NCBI GenBank assembly: GCA_003169895.1
Contig: PNAE01000007.1
Coordinates: 337,603 to 401,602 of the forward strand
DNA from: Gemmatimonadota bacterium
Lineage (GTDB): Bacteria > Gemmatimonadota > Gemmatimonadetes > Gemmatimonadales > GWC2-71-9
Length of the DNA: 64,000 bases
Reading direction: 5' to 3'
The notes under the pieces were generated by a model. The model saw only the letters and a list, made by a program, of their open reading frames with translations. It made no database searches and was not told the DNA's origin. Position numbers and translations under genes: made by a program. This document shows, piece by piece, positions 30,223 to 38,226 of this stretch (position 1 is the stretch's first letter; the number at the start of each line of letters is the position of its first letter).

Positions 30223-31224
30223 TTATTTACTTCGCGCCAGGTACTCCTTCTGGTACATCGTCAATAGCTCGAAGAAGTATGACAGCGCCAATGGACCGAT
30301 CAGCAGGCCGATGATGCCGAGATAGCTCACGCCGGCAATGGCACCGGCAAGTGTGATCAACGGATGAATCTGGGCGTAGCGGTTCGACACGTATGGCCGG
30401 ATCAGGTAATCGACCATGACACCCATGATGATGCCCCAGATCACCATGCCAACGGCCGCACCGGCGCGGCCATCCGAGAACAGCACCAATGCGGCCGGCG
30501 CCCATACCAGGCCGCTGCCCACGACTGGCAACAGCGAGAACATCACCACGACCGCGCCCCAGAACACCGCATTCGGCAGCCCGAACACCGTGAACGCCAG
30601 CCACATCAGCGTCCCCTGGATGAGAGCCGAAAGGCCGGTCCCGATGATTGTGGCGTTGGTGACCGCAGCGAAGCGGTCACGGAGGATTGCGACGTTCGCA
30701 TCCGAGAACGGGATGAACGGCCGCAGTCCTCCCCATGCCGCTCCGGGGTCCATCAACAGGTAGTACAGGCCGAACATCGTGAGCAAAAGGTTGATCGTGA
30801 TGCGGGTCGCGGTGCCGAGCAGCGAGAATGCACTACCGGCCAGAAACGAGACCACTTCCGATCCGGCCTGCTTGAGCTGGGGCCCGACGTCGAAAGTACC
30901 GACTTGCAGCGCGCCAATGCGTTGCAGCAGCGGTGACGCGAGGATCGCGCTGGCCGCGCCGTGCGCCTGTCCGACGAGCAGCGTGACCAGCCACACCATC
31001 GGCAGCACCAGGCCAACGAGCACGAGCACGATGATGATGATCGCTGCCAGCGGGCGGATCTTGATGTGACGCACGAGGCGCTCATGGAGTCGGGCAACGG
31101 CAACGTACAGGACCGGCGCACCGAGTAGCCCGGATGCATATGGAAAGAGCGCGACGATGAGGATCACGCCGAGGATCGCCACCAGCCATGCCGCGCGCTG
31201 GTGTTTGGTGTCAAAGACGGGCAT
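30223..31224 (-). CDS. AI-2E/PerM-family transporter
   Basis: The protein has 333 residues with about eight hydrophobic helices. An N-terminal pair (AAWLVAILGVILIVALFPYA) is followed by a soluble stretch of about 80 residues and then the helical core with GTLMWLAFTVFGLPNAVFWG and PVVGSGLVWAPAALVLF. The PxxG(S/P)xxVWxPAA pattern is characteristic of the PerM/AI-2E exporter family (DUF20), which includes Na+/H+ antiporters and possible autoinducer exporters. Its first 14 bases overlap the end of the esterase gene, so the two are co-transcribed. Confidence 0.85.
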   Translation of the reverse strand: MPVFDTKHQRAAWLVAILGVILIVALFPYASGLLGAPVLYVAVARLHERLVRHIKIRPLAAIIIIVLVLVGLVLPMVWLVTLLVGQAHGAASAILASPLLQRIGALQVGTFDVGPQLKQAGSEVVSFLAGSAFSLLGTATRITINLLLTMFGLYYLLMDPGAAWGGLRPFIPFSDANVAILRDRFAAVTNATIIGTGLSALIQGTLMWLAFTVFGLPNAVFWGAVVVMFSLLPVVGSGLVWAPAALVLFSDGRAGAAVGMVIWGIIMGVMVDYLIRPYVSNRYAQIHPLITLAGAIAGVSYLGIIGLLIGPLALSYFFELLTMYQKEYLARSK

Positions 31225-31894
31225 GCGCCTCCCGCTCCAGTGAGTCGAGGACCGGATGCAACATACGCCAGACGTTGTCCGCCACGCGCCGCGATCCTGC
31301 CGAGTTCGGATGGATCCCGTCGGCCTGGTTCAAGGAGTCGACGCCGGCAACGCCGGCGAGCAGAAAGGGCAGATAGTGCGCATGGTGTTCCCGCGCAGCC
31401 GCCGGGAAGATCCGCCTGAAACTGTCGCCGTATTCCCGGCCGAGATTGGGAAGTGCTTCCATGCCTGCGACCACGATCACCGGCCGTGGCCGCAGCGTGT
31501 CGAGTCGCGCAAGGATCGCGTCGACGTTGGCCCGGACCGCGTCCAGCGGCTGTCCCCGCAGCGCATCGTTCGCGCCCGTTTCCACCACGATGACGGCGGG
31601 CGTGCCCTGGGAGAGCAGCCAGTCGATTCGGTGCAGCACATCGGCCGATGTCTCACCGCTGACGCCGGCGTTCACCACGTGAAACGGGAGGCCACTCGAA
31701 GCGATCTTCTGCTGCAGGCGAGTGGACCATGCATCGGCTGGGTCGAGCCCGTAGCCCGCGGTCAACGAGGTTCCCACCAGCAGCACGGCCGGCACCGCCG
31801 GGGAGGGTGCGACGCGGCTATCCTTCGCGGATGCCGGCACCGAACGATTGTCGCGGCTGCACGCTGCCACGATGAAACCCGACACCACAATCAT
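31211..31894 (-). CDS. tesA: SGNH/GDSL arylesterase-lysophospholipase (TesA-like)
   Basis: The ATG at 31894 gives MIVVSGFIVAACSRDN, a lipoprotein-type signal; a frame from 31924 adds ten residues. Block I is VLLVGTSLTAGYGLD (GTSLT in place of GDSLT), block III is VETGANDALRGQ (GAND), and block V is DGIHPNSAG (D-x-x-H). TesA hydrolyses thioesters and lysophospholipids at the periplasmic side. The gene is divergent from a YbbA/YbbP pair, the classical tesA-ybbAP layout. The first-block Asp to Thr change is unusual, but the Ser remains. Confidence 0.85.
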   Translation of the reverse strand: MIVVSGFIVAACSRDNRSVPASAKDSRVAPSPAVPAVLLVGTSLTAGYGLDPADAWSTRLQQKIASSGLPFHVVNAGVSGETSADVLHRIDWLLSQGTPAVIVVETGANDALRGQPLDAVRANVDAILARLDTLRPRPVIVVAGMEALPNLGREYGDSFRRIFPAAAREHHAHYLPFLLAGVAGVDSLNQADGIHPNSAGSRRVADNVWRMLHPVLDSLEREAHARL

Positions 31895-31908
31895 CCGGTA
31901 AGCATCCC

Positions 31909-32625
31909 GTGCCCAGAATCGCACCCGATCCCGCCTCCGCGCCGGATACCATCATGCTCGCCTGTGAATCGCTGCATCACGAATATCTCTCCGGTGGCAA
32001 GCAGCTCACCGTGCTCAAGGATATCACCTTTCAGCTTGAAGCCGGTGGTTTCCTGGCGATCATCGGACCATCCGGAAGCGGCAAGACCACGCTGCTTGGG
32101 CTGCTGGCCGGACTGGATCGCCCCACGGCGGGCCGCGTGGTCCTGGATGGTGTGGACCTCGGTCCGCTCGACGAAGACGCCCGGGCCCGATTCCGGCGGC
32201 AACGCGTGGGGTTTGTGTTCCAGTCATTTCAGTTGATTCCGACGCTCACCGCGCGCGAGAATGTCCAGGTCCCGCTGGAACTGGCCGGCAGCAATGACGC
32301 CGGACCGCGCGCCGACGAACTGTTGCATCGGGTGGGGCTCAGCGAGCGGAGTCATCACTACCCGTCACAGTTGTCCGGCGGCGAGCAGCAGCGAGTCGCC
32401 GTGGCACGAGCGTTCAGCACCCGGCCACGCATTCTCTTCGCCGATGAGCCGACCGGCAACCTCGATGCCGCCAACGGGGCCATCGTGATCGAGACCATGA
32501 CCGCGCTCAACGTGGAGTATGGCACGACCCTCGTCCTCGTTACCCATGAGCCGGACCTGGCGGCTCTCGCGCGACGCACCATCCGTCTCGCCGACGGCGC
32601 CGTCGTCTCGGACACCGGCCGGTGA
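31909..32625 (+). CDS. ybbA: ABC transporter ATPase (YbbA/LolD type)
   Basis: The protein has 238 residues starting with GTG at 31909. Walker A is IIGPSGSGKTTLLGLL, the signature is QLSGGEQQRVAVARAF, Walker B is ILFADEPTGNLD, and the H-loop is VTHEPD. The FVFQSFQLIPTLTARENVQV Q-loop is typical of the MacB/LolD class. It pairs with the large permease downstream (GTGA overlap) and lies next to the divergent tesA, as in Escherichia coli. The system probably moves hydrophobic compounds out of the membrane. Confidence 0.93.
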   Translation: MPRIAPDPASAPDTIMLACESLHHEYLSGGKQLTVLKDITFQLEAGGFLAIIGPSGSGKTTLLGLLAGLDRPTAGRVVLDGVDLGPLDEDARARFRRQRVGFVFQSFQLIPTLTARENVQVPLELAGSNDAGPRADELLHRVGLSERSHHYPSQLSGGEQQRVAVARAFSTRPRILFADEPTGNLDAANGAIVIETMTALNVEYGTTLVLVTHEPDLAALARRTIRLADGAVVSDTGR

Positions 32626-35219
32626 CCAGCGCTGGGTTCGTGCGGCGCCTCGCGTGGCGCCAGGCACATGCCGCACGCCGCCGGTTGATGCTCTTGACAG
32701 CTTCGGTTGTGGCGGGCGTCGGCGCGCTCGTCGCCGTGAATTCATTCACGAGGAACCTGACCGTCGCGGTCGCGGAGCAGGCCAAGGACCTGCTCGGCGC
32801 CGACCTTTCGCTCGGCAGTCGCTCGCCCACCGACGACATCAAGCCGGCCCGGCGTCTGCTCGATTCGCTTCGGCGGGTCGGCGGCGGCGCGGTGCATGTC
32901 GCAAGCTCCGCCAGCTTCGCCGCGATGGCCTATCACCCGAGCAGCGGCGGCGCGCGGTTAGTGCAGGTCCGCACGGTAGACCCCGGCTGGCCCTATTACG
33001 GCACCATGACGACGTCGCCCGCGCGAATCTGGTCCGGGCTTCAGGCCGGGGGCGTCATCGTTGATCCGTCGCTGCTGACGGCCATCGGCGCCAAGGTCGG
33101 CGACACGCTGGGGCTAGGTGAAGGCCGATTCCGGATACTGGGCACGGTCATCAACGTGCCCGGCGATGTCGGATTACAGATGGCGTTCGGTGCCCGGGTC
33201 TTCATCTCCACCACTTCGCTCCCCGGGACCAAGTTGCTTGCGTTCGGGTCGCGCGCGCAGTACGAAACCTTCATCCAGCTACCGCCGACGATCGATGCCC
33301 AGGCGGTCGCGCGCGCCAATGGCGGCGTGTTGCGTGCTGAACGGATCTCGGTGCACACCATTGCCGACGACCGGGACAACCTCACGCGCGGCCTCATTCG
33401 CCTAGGGAACTACCTTGGCCTGGTCGCGCTCGCCGCCTTGTTGCTCGGCGGCCTCGGCGTTGCGAGTGCCGTGCACGTGTTCATTCGCCAGCAGCTCGAC
33501 AGCATCGCGGTGCTGCGGTGCCTCGGGGCAACCTCGGGGCAGATCTTCGCCGCAAACTTGCTGCAAGCCCTTGCCATGGGATTGCTGGGTTCCGTGCTCG
33601 GCGCCCTGCTGGGCGTGGGACTGCAACAGCTCATGCCACACGTCGTCCATGACTTTCTGCCCCTGAACGTGCGGGTGCTGCCGTCGCCGCATGCGATTCT
33701 GGTCGGAATCGGCAGCGGACTGTGGACCGCTACCGTCTTCGCGCTGTTACCACTGCTGGGCGTTCGCACCGCGCCGCCACTGGCGACCTTGCGCCGGGCC
33801 ACGGACCCGGTCCGGGCCCGGTGGGACCGGCTTCGCGTGGCCGCCGTGCTGGTCCTCATCGCGAGCGTGGTCGGCCTCGCGACGCTTCAGGTCGGCTCGC
33901 TGGTTCACGGGGTTGCATTCGCCGTCGGCTCTGGCAGCGCACTCTTCGTGCTCTGGCTCACGTCGCTTGCGCTGATCCGCTCAGCACGACGTTGGACACC
34001 GGAATCCTGGCCATACCTCCTGCGCCAGGGGCTCGCCAACCTCCACCGGCCGGCCAACCAGACCATCACGGTGGTGCTTGCCCTCGGGTTCGGCGCGTTC
34101 ATCCTGACGACGCTGTTCACCGCGCAACAGAACCTCCTGCGAACAATCCGCGTCGAAGACGTCGCTGCGCGGCCGAACCTCGTGCTGTTCGACATCCAGA
34201 CCGAACAACAGCCGGTGATCGACTCGGTGTTGACCGCAGAACACCTGCAGCGTGCCGAATACACGGCCATCGTCCCGATGCGGATCCGCGAACTGAAGGG
34301 CCAGGCCCTGGCTGATCTGCTGGCGAAGGACACCGTCGGCCACCGGCGCGGTGAACGGGGCGGGGCGGGCGGACCGCCTTCGTGGACGCTACGGCGCGAA
34401 TTCCGGTCCACGTACCGCGGCGACAAGGGACCCGGCGAACGAGTGACCGTGGGTCACTGGTTCGGCTCCGGTGCGCACGGCAGCGGAAAGAGCGCGAGCG
34501 ATCCGGTCGAGATCTCGGTTGAAGCCGACCTCGCCAAGGATCTCGGCGTCGGCATCGGCGACCCGATCACCTGGGATGTGCAAGGCGTGCCGGTCTACAG
34601 CAGGATCACGTCGCTCCGCGAGGTCAACTGGGCTCGATTCGAACCGAACTTCTTCGTGGTCTTCGCCCCCGGTGCACTCGACCACGCGCCCCAATCGTGG
34701 GTCACCATGGTCCGCGCACCTGATGCGATGGTGCGCGGACGGGTCCAGCGGGAGGTCGCCGAACACGCGGCCAACGTCACGGCAATCGACCTCGGCGAGA
34801 TCCAGCATGCGATCGAGTCAGTCGTCGACCGGATCGTGATGGCGATCCGGTTCATGGCACTCTTTTCTCTCATCACCGGCACGATTGTTCTGATCGGGGC
34901 AATTGCCACCAGTCGGTGGCAACGGATTCGCGAAGGCACGCTGCTGCGAACGCTCGGTGCAACGCGAGGCCAGGTTCTCACGATTCTCTGCACTGAATAC
35001 GCCGCGCTCGGCCTGGCAGCGTCGATCGTCGCATCGATATTGGCCGGCGGCGCTGGCTGGGCACTCGCCAGATGGATCTTCAACGTCCACTTCGTGCTGC
35101 CGCTGGCATCCATGGCAACACTCGCCGTCGGCCTGGTTGCGCTCACAACGACGGTCGGCTTGTGGAATTCGTTGGAGGTGCTGAACAAACCGCCACTGGA
35201 AGTGCTCAGAGCGGAGTAA
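32622..35219 (+). CDS. ybbP: large FtsX-like ABC permease (YbbP type)
   Basis: The protein has 865 residues. Two FtsX cores are seen: LVALAALLLGGLGVASAVHV with LDSIAVLRCLGATSGQIFAA, and ALFSLITGTIVLIGAIATSR with REGTLLRTLGATRGQVLTI. Large periplasmic domains lie between the first helix and the first core and in the middle (about residues 520-700), ten helices in all. The length and double core match YbbP. The start GTG overlaps the ATPase stop. It is followed by a pyrimidine heptamer repeat before fabI. Confidence 0.9.
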   Translation: MTSAGFVRRLAWRQAHAARRRLMLLTASVVAGVGALVAVNSFTRNLTVAVAEQAKDLLGADLSLGSRSPTDDIKPARRLLDSLRRVGGGAVHVASSASFAAMAYHPSSGGARLVQVRTVDPGWPYYGTMTTSPARIWSGLQAGGVIVDPSLLTAIGAKVGDTLGLGEGRFRILGTVINVPGDVGLQMAFGARVFISTTSLPGTKLLAFGSRAQYETFIQLPPTIDAQAVARANGGVLRAERISVHTIADDRDNLTRGLIRLGNYLGLVALAALLLGGLGVASAVHVFIRQQLDSIAVLRCLGATSGQIFAANLLQALAMGLLGSVLGALLGVGLQQLMPHVVHDFLPLNVRVLPSPHAILVGIGSGLWTATVFALLPLLGVRTAPPLATLRRATDPVRARWDRLRVAAVLVLIASVVGLATLQVGSLVHGVAFAVGSGSALFVLWLTSLALIRSARRWTPESWPYLLRQGLANLHRPANQTITVVLALGFGAFILTTLFTAQQNLLRTIRVEDVAARPNLVLFDIQTEQQPVIDSVLTAEHLQRAEYTAIVPMRIRELKGQALADLLAKDTVGHRRGERGGAGGPPSWTLRREFRSTYRGDKGPGERVTVGHWFGSGAHGSGKSASDPVEISVEADLAKDLGVGIGDPITWDVQGVPVYSRITSLREVNWARFEPNFFVVFAPGALDHAPQSWVTMVRAPDAMVRGRVQREVAEHAANVTAIDLGEIQHAIESVVDRIVMAIRFMALFSLITGTIVLIGAIATSRWQRIREGTLLRTLGATRGQVLTILCTEYAALGLAASIVASILAGGAGWALARWIFNVHFVLPLASMATLAVGLVALTTTVGLWNSLEVLNKPPLEVLRAE

Positions 35220-35240
35220 GACAGGAGCGAGACGAACGAC

Positions 35241-35280
35241 TCTCTTCTCTCTTCTCTCGTCCCTCTCGTATATTGTGCCA
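35241..35280 (+). promoter_or_regulatory. fabI leader: pyrimidine heptamer repeats and a -10 box next to the start
   Basis: TCTCTTC (35241-35247), TCTCTTC (35248-35254), TCTCGTC (35255-35261) and CCTCTCG (35262-35268) form a 7-bp-period array. TATATT (35269-35274) follows, five bases before the fabI ATG, with no Shine-Dalgarno, so a leaderless start is likely. No -35 consensus stands 17 bases upstream. Purine-rich GAGCGAGACGA just before can pair loosely with the array. Confidence 0.5.
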
Positions 35281-36191
35281 TGCTTCCAATCGATCTCTCC
35301 GGCAAACGGGCCTTCGTCGCTGGTGTCGCCGACGACGGCGGGTTCGGGTTCGCCATCGCGAAGGCACTGGCCGAAGCAGGCGCCAGCATCTGCGTTGGCA
35401 CCTGGCCACCGGCGATGGCGATCTTCGAAACGTTGCTGGAACGCGGCAAACTGGCAAAGTCGCTCGAGCTGAACCGGGGTGGGTCGCTCGCCTTCGAACG
35501 CATCTATCCGCTCGACGCGGCCTATGACACGCTGGCCGACGTCCCCACCGACGTACGTGAGAGCAAGCGCTATCGCGACCGCGGTGACTTCAGCATCGCC
35601 GGTGTCACGGGCCGCCTGCGCGACGATTTTGGCGATCGTCCGCTCGATATCGTGGTGCACTCGCTCGCCAATGGCTCCGAAGTGAAGAAGCCGCTGATCG
35701 ATACCTCACGTGCCGGATACCTTGGCGCTGTCAGCGTGTCCGCCTACAGCAATGTCGCCTTTGTCCGTGAGTTTGGCGCCACGATGCGGCCGGGTGGCTG
35801 CTTTCTGTCGCTGACCTACATCGCCGGCGAGCGCGCCATTCCAGGATATGGCGGGGGCATGTCGTCCGCCAAGGCGGCGCTGGAAGCCGACACCCGCACC
35901 CTTGCGTTCGAAGCCGGACGACGCTTCGGCGTCCGCGTGAATACCATCTCTGCCGGCCCATATGCGTCGCGGGCGGCGTCGGCAATCGGCATCATCGAGG
36001 CGATGGTCCGGTACTGTCGCGACAACTCGCCCCTCGTGCGCAAGCTCGAGGCAGCTGATGTCGGTAACGCAGCCGCGTTCCTGTGCTCGCCTCTGGCTGC
36101 CGCAATCACCGGTGCTACGGTGTATGTCGACAATGGCTACCATGCCATGGGCATGGCAGCGACCCCGCCCACGGCGGAGTCGCCGCCCTGA
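35280..36191 (+). CDS. fabI: enoyl-[acyl-carrier-protein] reductase, plant/Chlamydia-type FabI
   Basis: The protein has 303 residues, longer than the 260 of Escherichia coli FabI. The nucleotide loop is AGVADDGGFGFAIAKALAEA, and the active-site Tyr/Lys lie in IPGYGGGMSSAKAALEADTR, which has the extra glycine typical of plant and Chlamydia enzymes. An insertion after strand 2 (KSLELNRGGSLAFERIYPLD, DVRESKRYRDRGDFSI) is also shared with that group. The enzyme performs the last reduction of fatty acid elongation. No ribosome site is visible. Confidence 0.92.
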   Translation: MLPIDLSGKRAFVAGVADDGGFGFAIAKALAEAGASICVGTWPPAMAIFETLLERGKLAKSLELNRGGSLAFERIYPLDAAYDTLADVPTDVRESKRYRDRGDFSIAGVTGRLRDDFGDRPLDIVVHSLANGSEVKKPLIDTSRAGYLGAVSVSAYSNVAFVREFGATMRPGGCFLSLTYIAGERAIPGYGGGMSSAKAALEADTRTLAFEAGRRFGVRVNTISAGPYASRAASAIGIIEAMVRYCRDNSPLVRKLEAADVGNAAAFLCSPLAAAITGATVYVDNGYHAMGMAATPPTAESPP

Positions 36192-36213
36192 GCGCGGCGA
36201 CGGACCTGCTCGG

Positions 36214-36588
36214 ATGACAAGCAAGCTCGCCGCCGCCATCGGCGCTTGCCTCGGCGCCAGCGGCGTCATTCTCGGCGCCTTCGGCGCCCACGCATTGCGG
36301 TCGCGCCTGGAACCTCGCGACCTCGAGGCGTTCGAGACTGCGGTCCGCTACCAGATGTACCACGCGTTTGCCTTGCTGGCCACTGCATGGCTGCTGTCGC
36401 GCAACGCCCCGTACGCTTCGCTTGCCGCATGGGCGTTCACCGTCGGCGTGGCGATCTTCTCCGGATCGCTCTATCTCCTGGTTGTGAGCGGCCAGCGTTG
36501 GCTCGGCGCCGTGACCCCGCTCGGTGGCCTGGCGATGATCATAGGATGGCTGCTGCTCGCGTTGGCAGCGATCAAACAACCGGCATGA
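36214..36588 (+). CDS. DUF423-family membrane protein
   Basis: The protein has 124 residues with four hydrophobic helices. The family opening GASGVILGAFGAHALRSRLE and the YQMYHAFALLATAWLLS segment are both present and identify DUF423 (YgdD-like) proteins. Function is unknown. The ATG at 36214 lies 22 bases after the fabI stop, and the stop overlaps the next start (ATGA). The longer frame from 35962 would run inside fabI and is discarded. Confidence 0.85.
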   Translation: MTSKLAAAIGACLGASGVILGAFGAHALRSRLEPRDLEAFETAVRYQMYHAFALLATAWLLSRNAPYASLAAWAFTVGVAIFSGSLYLLVVSGQRWLGAVTPLGGLAMIIGWLLLALAAIKQPA

Positions 36589-37175
36589 GCTACCTGACGC
36601 TCCTCGGCGAACTCGACGCGTGGTTCGCACGCGGAGTGGCCGAGGCAGGACCCGGGGTGGTGCTCTGCGCCCACGGTTGTTCGGCTTGCTGCTTCGGACC
36701 CTTCGACATCTCCCCAGCCGATGCCGAGATCGTCGCCGGCGCCGTCGACCGGTTGGACCCTGTCGTCCGGGCAGCGGTGCGTGCCCGCGCCGCCGAACAA
36801 CTGGCCCGATATGCCGCCATGGCACCGACGTGGAGGGCGCCGTGGGATGTCGATGACATGGGGGACGACGCGTTCGATTGCCTCACCGAGGGCCTCGCCA
36901 ATCTCCCCTGCCCCGCGCTGAGTCCCGAAGGAAGTTGCCTGATCTACGAGGATCGTCCGGCAACGTGTCGGATGACCGGGCTATCGATGGAAACGACGGA
37001 ACACGCGGTCATCGACAATGTCTGCCCAATCCTCGACACCAGCGCCCGTTACGCCGAGCTGGCGCCGACGCGCTTCAACCTGTCAGGGTTCGAAGCGGCC
37101 GCGGAAGATTTCGACGTCACGGCGCTGGCGGCGGGGTGGACACGAACGACCATCGCGGGAGCGATCGGCCGGTAA
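36585..37175 (+). CDS. YkgJ-like cysteine-cluster (metal-binding) protein
   Basis: The protein has 196 residues. Cysteines cluster as CAHGCSACCFGPFDIS near the N-terminus and as CLTEG, CPALSPEGSCLIYEDRP and ATCR later; this is the pattern of the YkgJ (Fe/Zn-chelating) family. The core is followed by a helical tail (GFEAAAEDFDVTALAAGW). The family is thought to bind zinc or iron-sulfur; a specific role is unknown. The start overlaps the DUF423 stop. Convergent with the oxidase operon, with 32 bases between stops. Confidence 0.8.
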   Translation: MSYLTLLGELDAWFARGVAEAGPGVVLCAHGCSACCFGPFDISPADAEIVAGAVDRLDPVVRAAVRARAAEQLARYAAMAPTWRAPWDVDDMGDDAFDCLTEGLANLPCPALSPEGSCLIYEDRPATCRMTGLSMETTEHAVIDNVCPILDTSARYAELAPTRFNLSGFEAAAEDFDVTALAAGWTRTTIAGAIGR

Positions 37176-37207
37176 CGCACCAGGACTCAACCCGCCATCG
37201 TCCCCTG

Positions 37208-37588
37208 CTACCAGGTTCCACTCCACCACCACAACGTGCGGTTGTAGGTGAAGAGTACGAACAGCGCGCAGATGACCACAAACGCGATCATCAGCGAGAA
37301 TCCGAACAGCCATGACAGGATCTTGATGTCGAACTTGAGGTGCATGTAGAACATGGCCACGAACCAGAACTTCATGGCCGAGAGAATCAGCAGCACCGAG
37401 ACGAAGTGCGGCGCCAGCGCCACGCTGAAGGAGCCCATGCCCTCGCGCAGGTGGCCGAAGCAAACCTCGTATAGCAGGACCTCCATGGCCGTCAGCAAGA
37501 ACAGGATCGAGGCGATCTGCACGTACTTGCCCGCGCTTGCGTGAGGAATGTCGTGCGCGTGGTGCACAATGGCGGTATCGGCGATCAT
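37208..37588 (-). CDS. ctaF: cytochrome c oxidase subunit IV (CtaF/CyoD-like)
   Basis: The protein has 126 residues with three hydrophobic helices: YVQIASILFLLTAMEVLLYE, the central SVLLILSAMKFWFVAMFYMH and a C-terminal one. The W-F-V-A-M-F-Y-M-H-L-K pattern is typical of prokaryotic subunit IV. It helps assemble the oxidase. Four bases separate it from ctaE. It ends the operon. Confidence 0.85.
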   Translation of the reverse strand: MIADTAIVHHAHDIPHASAGKYVQIASILFLLTAMEVLLYEVCFGHLREGMGSFSVALAPHFVSVLLILSAMKFWFVAMFYMHLKFDIKILSWLFGFSLMIAFVVICALFVLFTYNRTLWWWSGTW

Positions 37589-37592
37589 AGGT

Positions 37593-38213
37593 TCAGCGCC
37601 CCAGGCTCATCAGGTATACGACCGGGAAGATGATGATCCACACCACGTCGACAAAATGCCAGTACAGCGCGGCGATCTCCAGGTTCACAGCCTTCGTCGG
37701 GGGGATCCGTCCCTTGTACGCGTCCTTGAGCAACGTGCCGAGCCACAGGGTGCCGATCGCGACGTGGGTGCCATGGAAGCCCGTCAGCGTGAAGAAGCTC
37801 GACGCAAACAGGTTGGTAGTATAGCCCATGCCTTCATGGACGAAGTGGGTGAACTCGTAGACCTGCATGCCAACGAAGAACATCCCGCACAACACGGTGA
37901 GCGTCAGCCAGGTCAGCAGCTTCTTGCGATTGCCCTGTTGTGCCCCGTTGAGCGCCATGACCACGAAGAATGACGAAAAGAGCAGCACGGCGGTGCCGGC
38001 GGTGACCAGCGGGACGCCGAAGACATCCTTCGGCCCCGGTCCCTTCGCGTGCGAATCGCGGTAGATCACGAACGTCGTGATCAGTGAGGCGAAGAACATG
38101 CACTCCGAGCCGATGAAGGTCCAGATCGCCAGCTTCCGGCTGTTGACCGGCAGCGACGTATGGTGCTCCTCATGCGCGTGCGCGGAGTCGTGATCGAGAA
38201 CGGCAGCGGTCAT
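37593..38213 (-). CDS. ctaE: cytochrome c oxidase subunit III
   Basis: The protein has 206 residues with five helices. Family features are WTFIGSECMFFASLITTFVI, the TGFHGTHVAIGTLWLG motif in the fourth helix, and WHFVDVVWIIIFPVVY at the end. Subunit III stabilises the catalytic core and proton uptake. It lies 13 bases after ctaD and shares the operon. Confidence 0.92.
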   Translation of the reverse strand: MTAAVLDHDSAHAHEEHHTSLPVNSRKLAIWTFIGSECMFFASLITTFVIYRDSHAKGPGPKDVFGVPLVTAGTAVLLFSSFFVVMALNGAQQGNRKKLLTWLTLTVLCGMFFVGMQVYEFTHFVHEGMGYTTNLFASSFFTLTGFHGTHVAIGTLWLGTLLKDAYKGRIPPTKAVNLEIAALYWHFVDVVWIIIFPVVYLMSLGR

Positions 38214-38226
38214 CGAGCGCGCTTCC

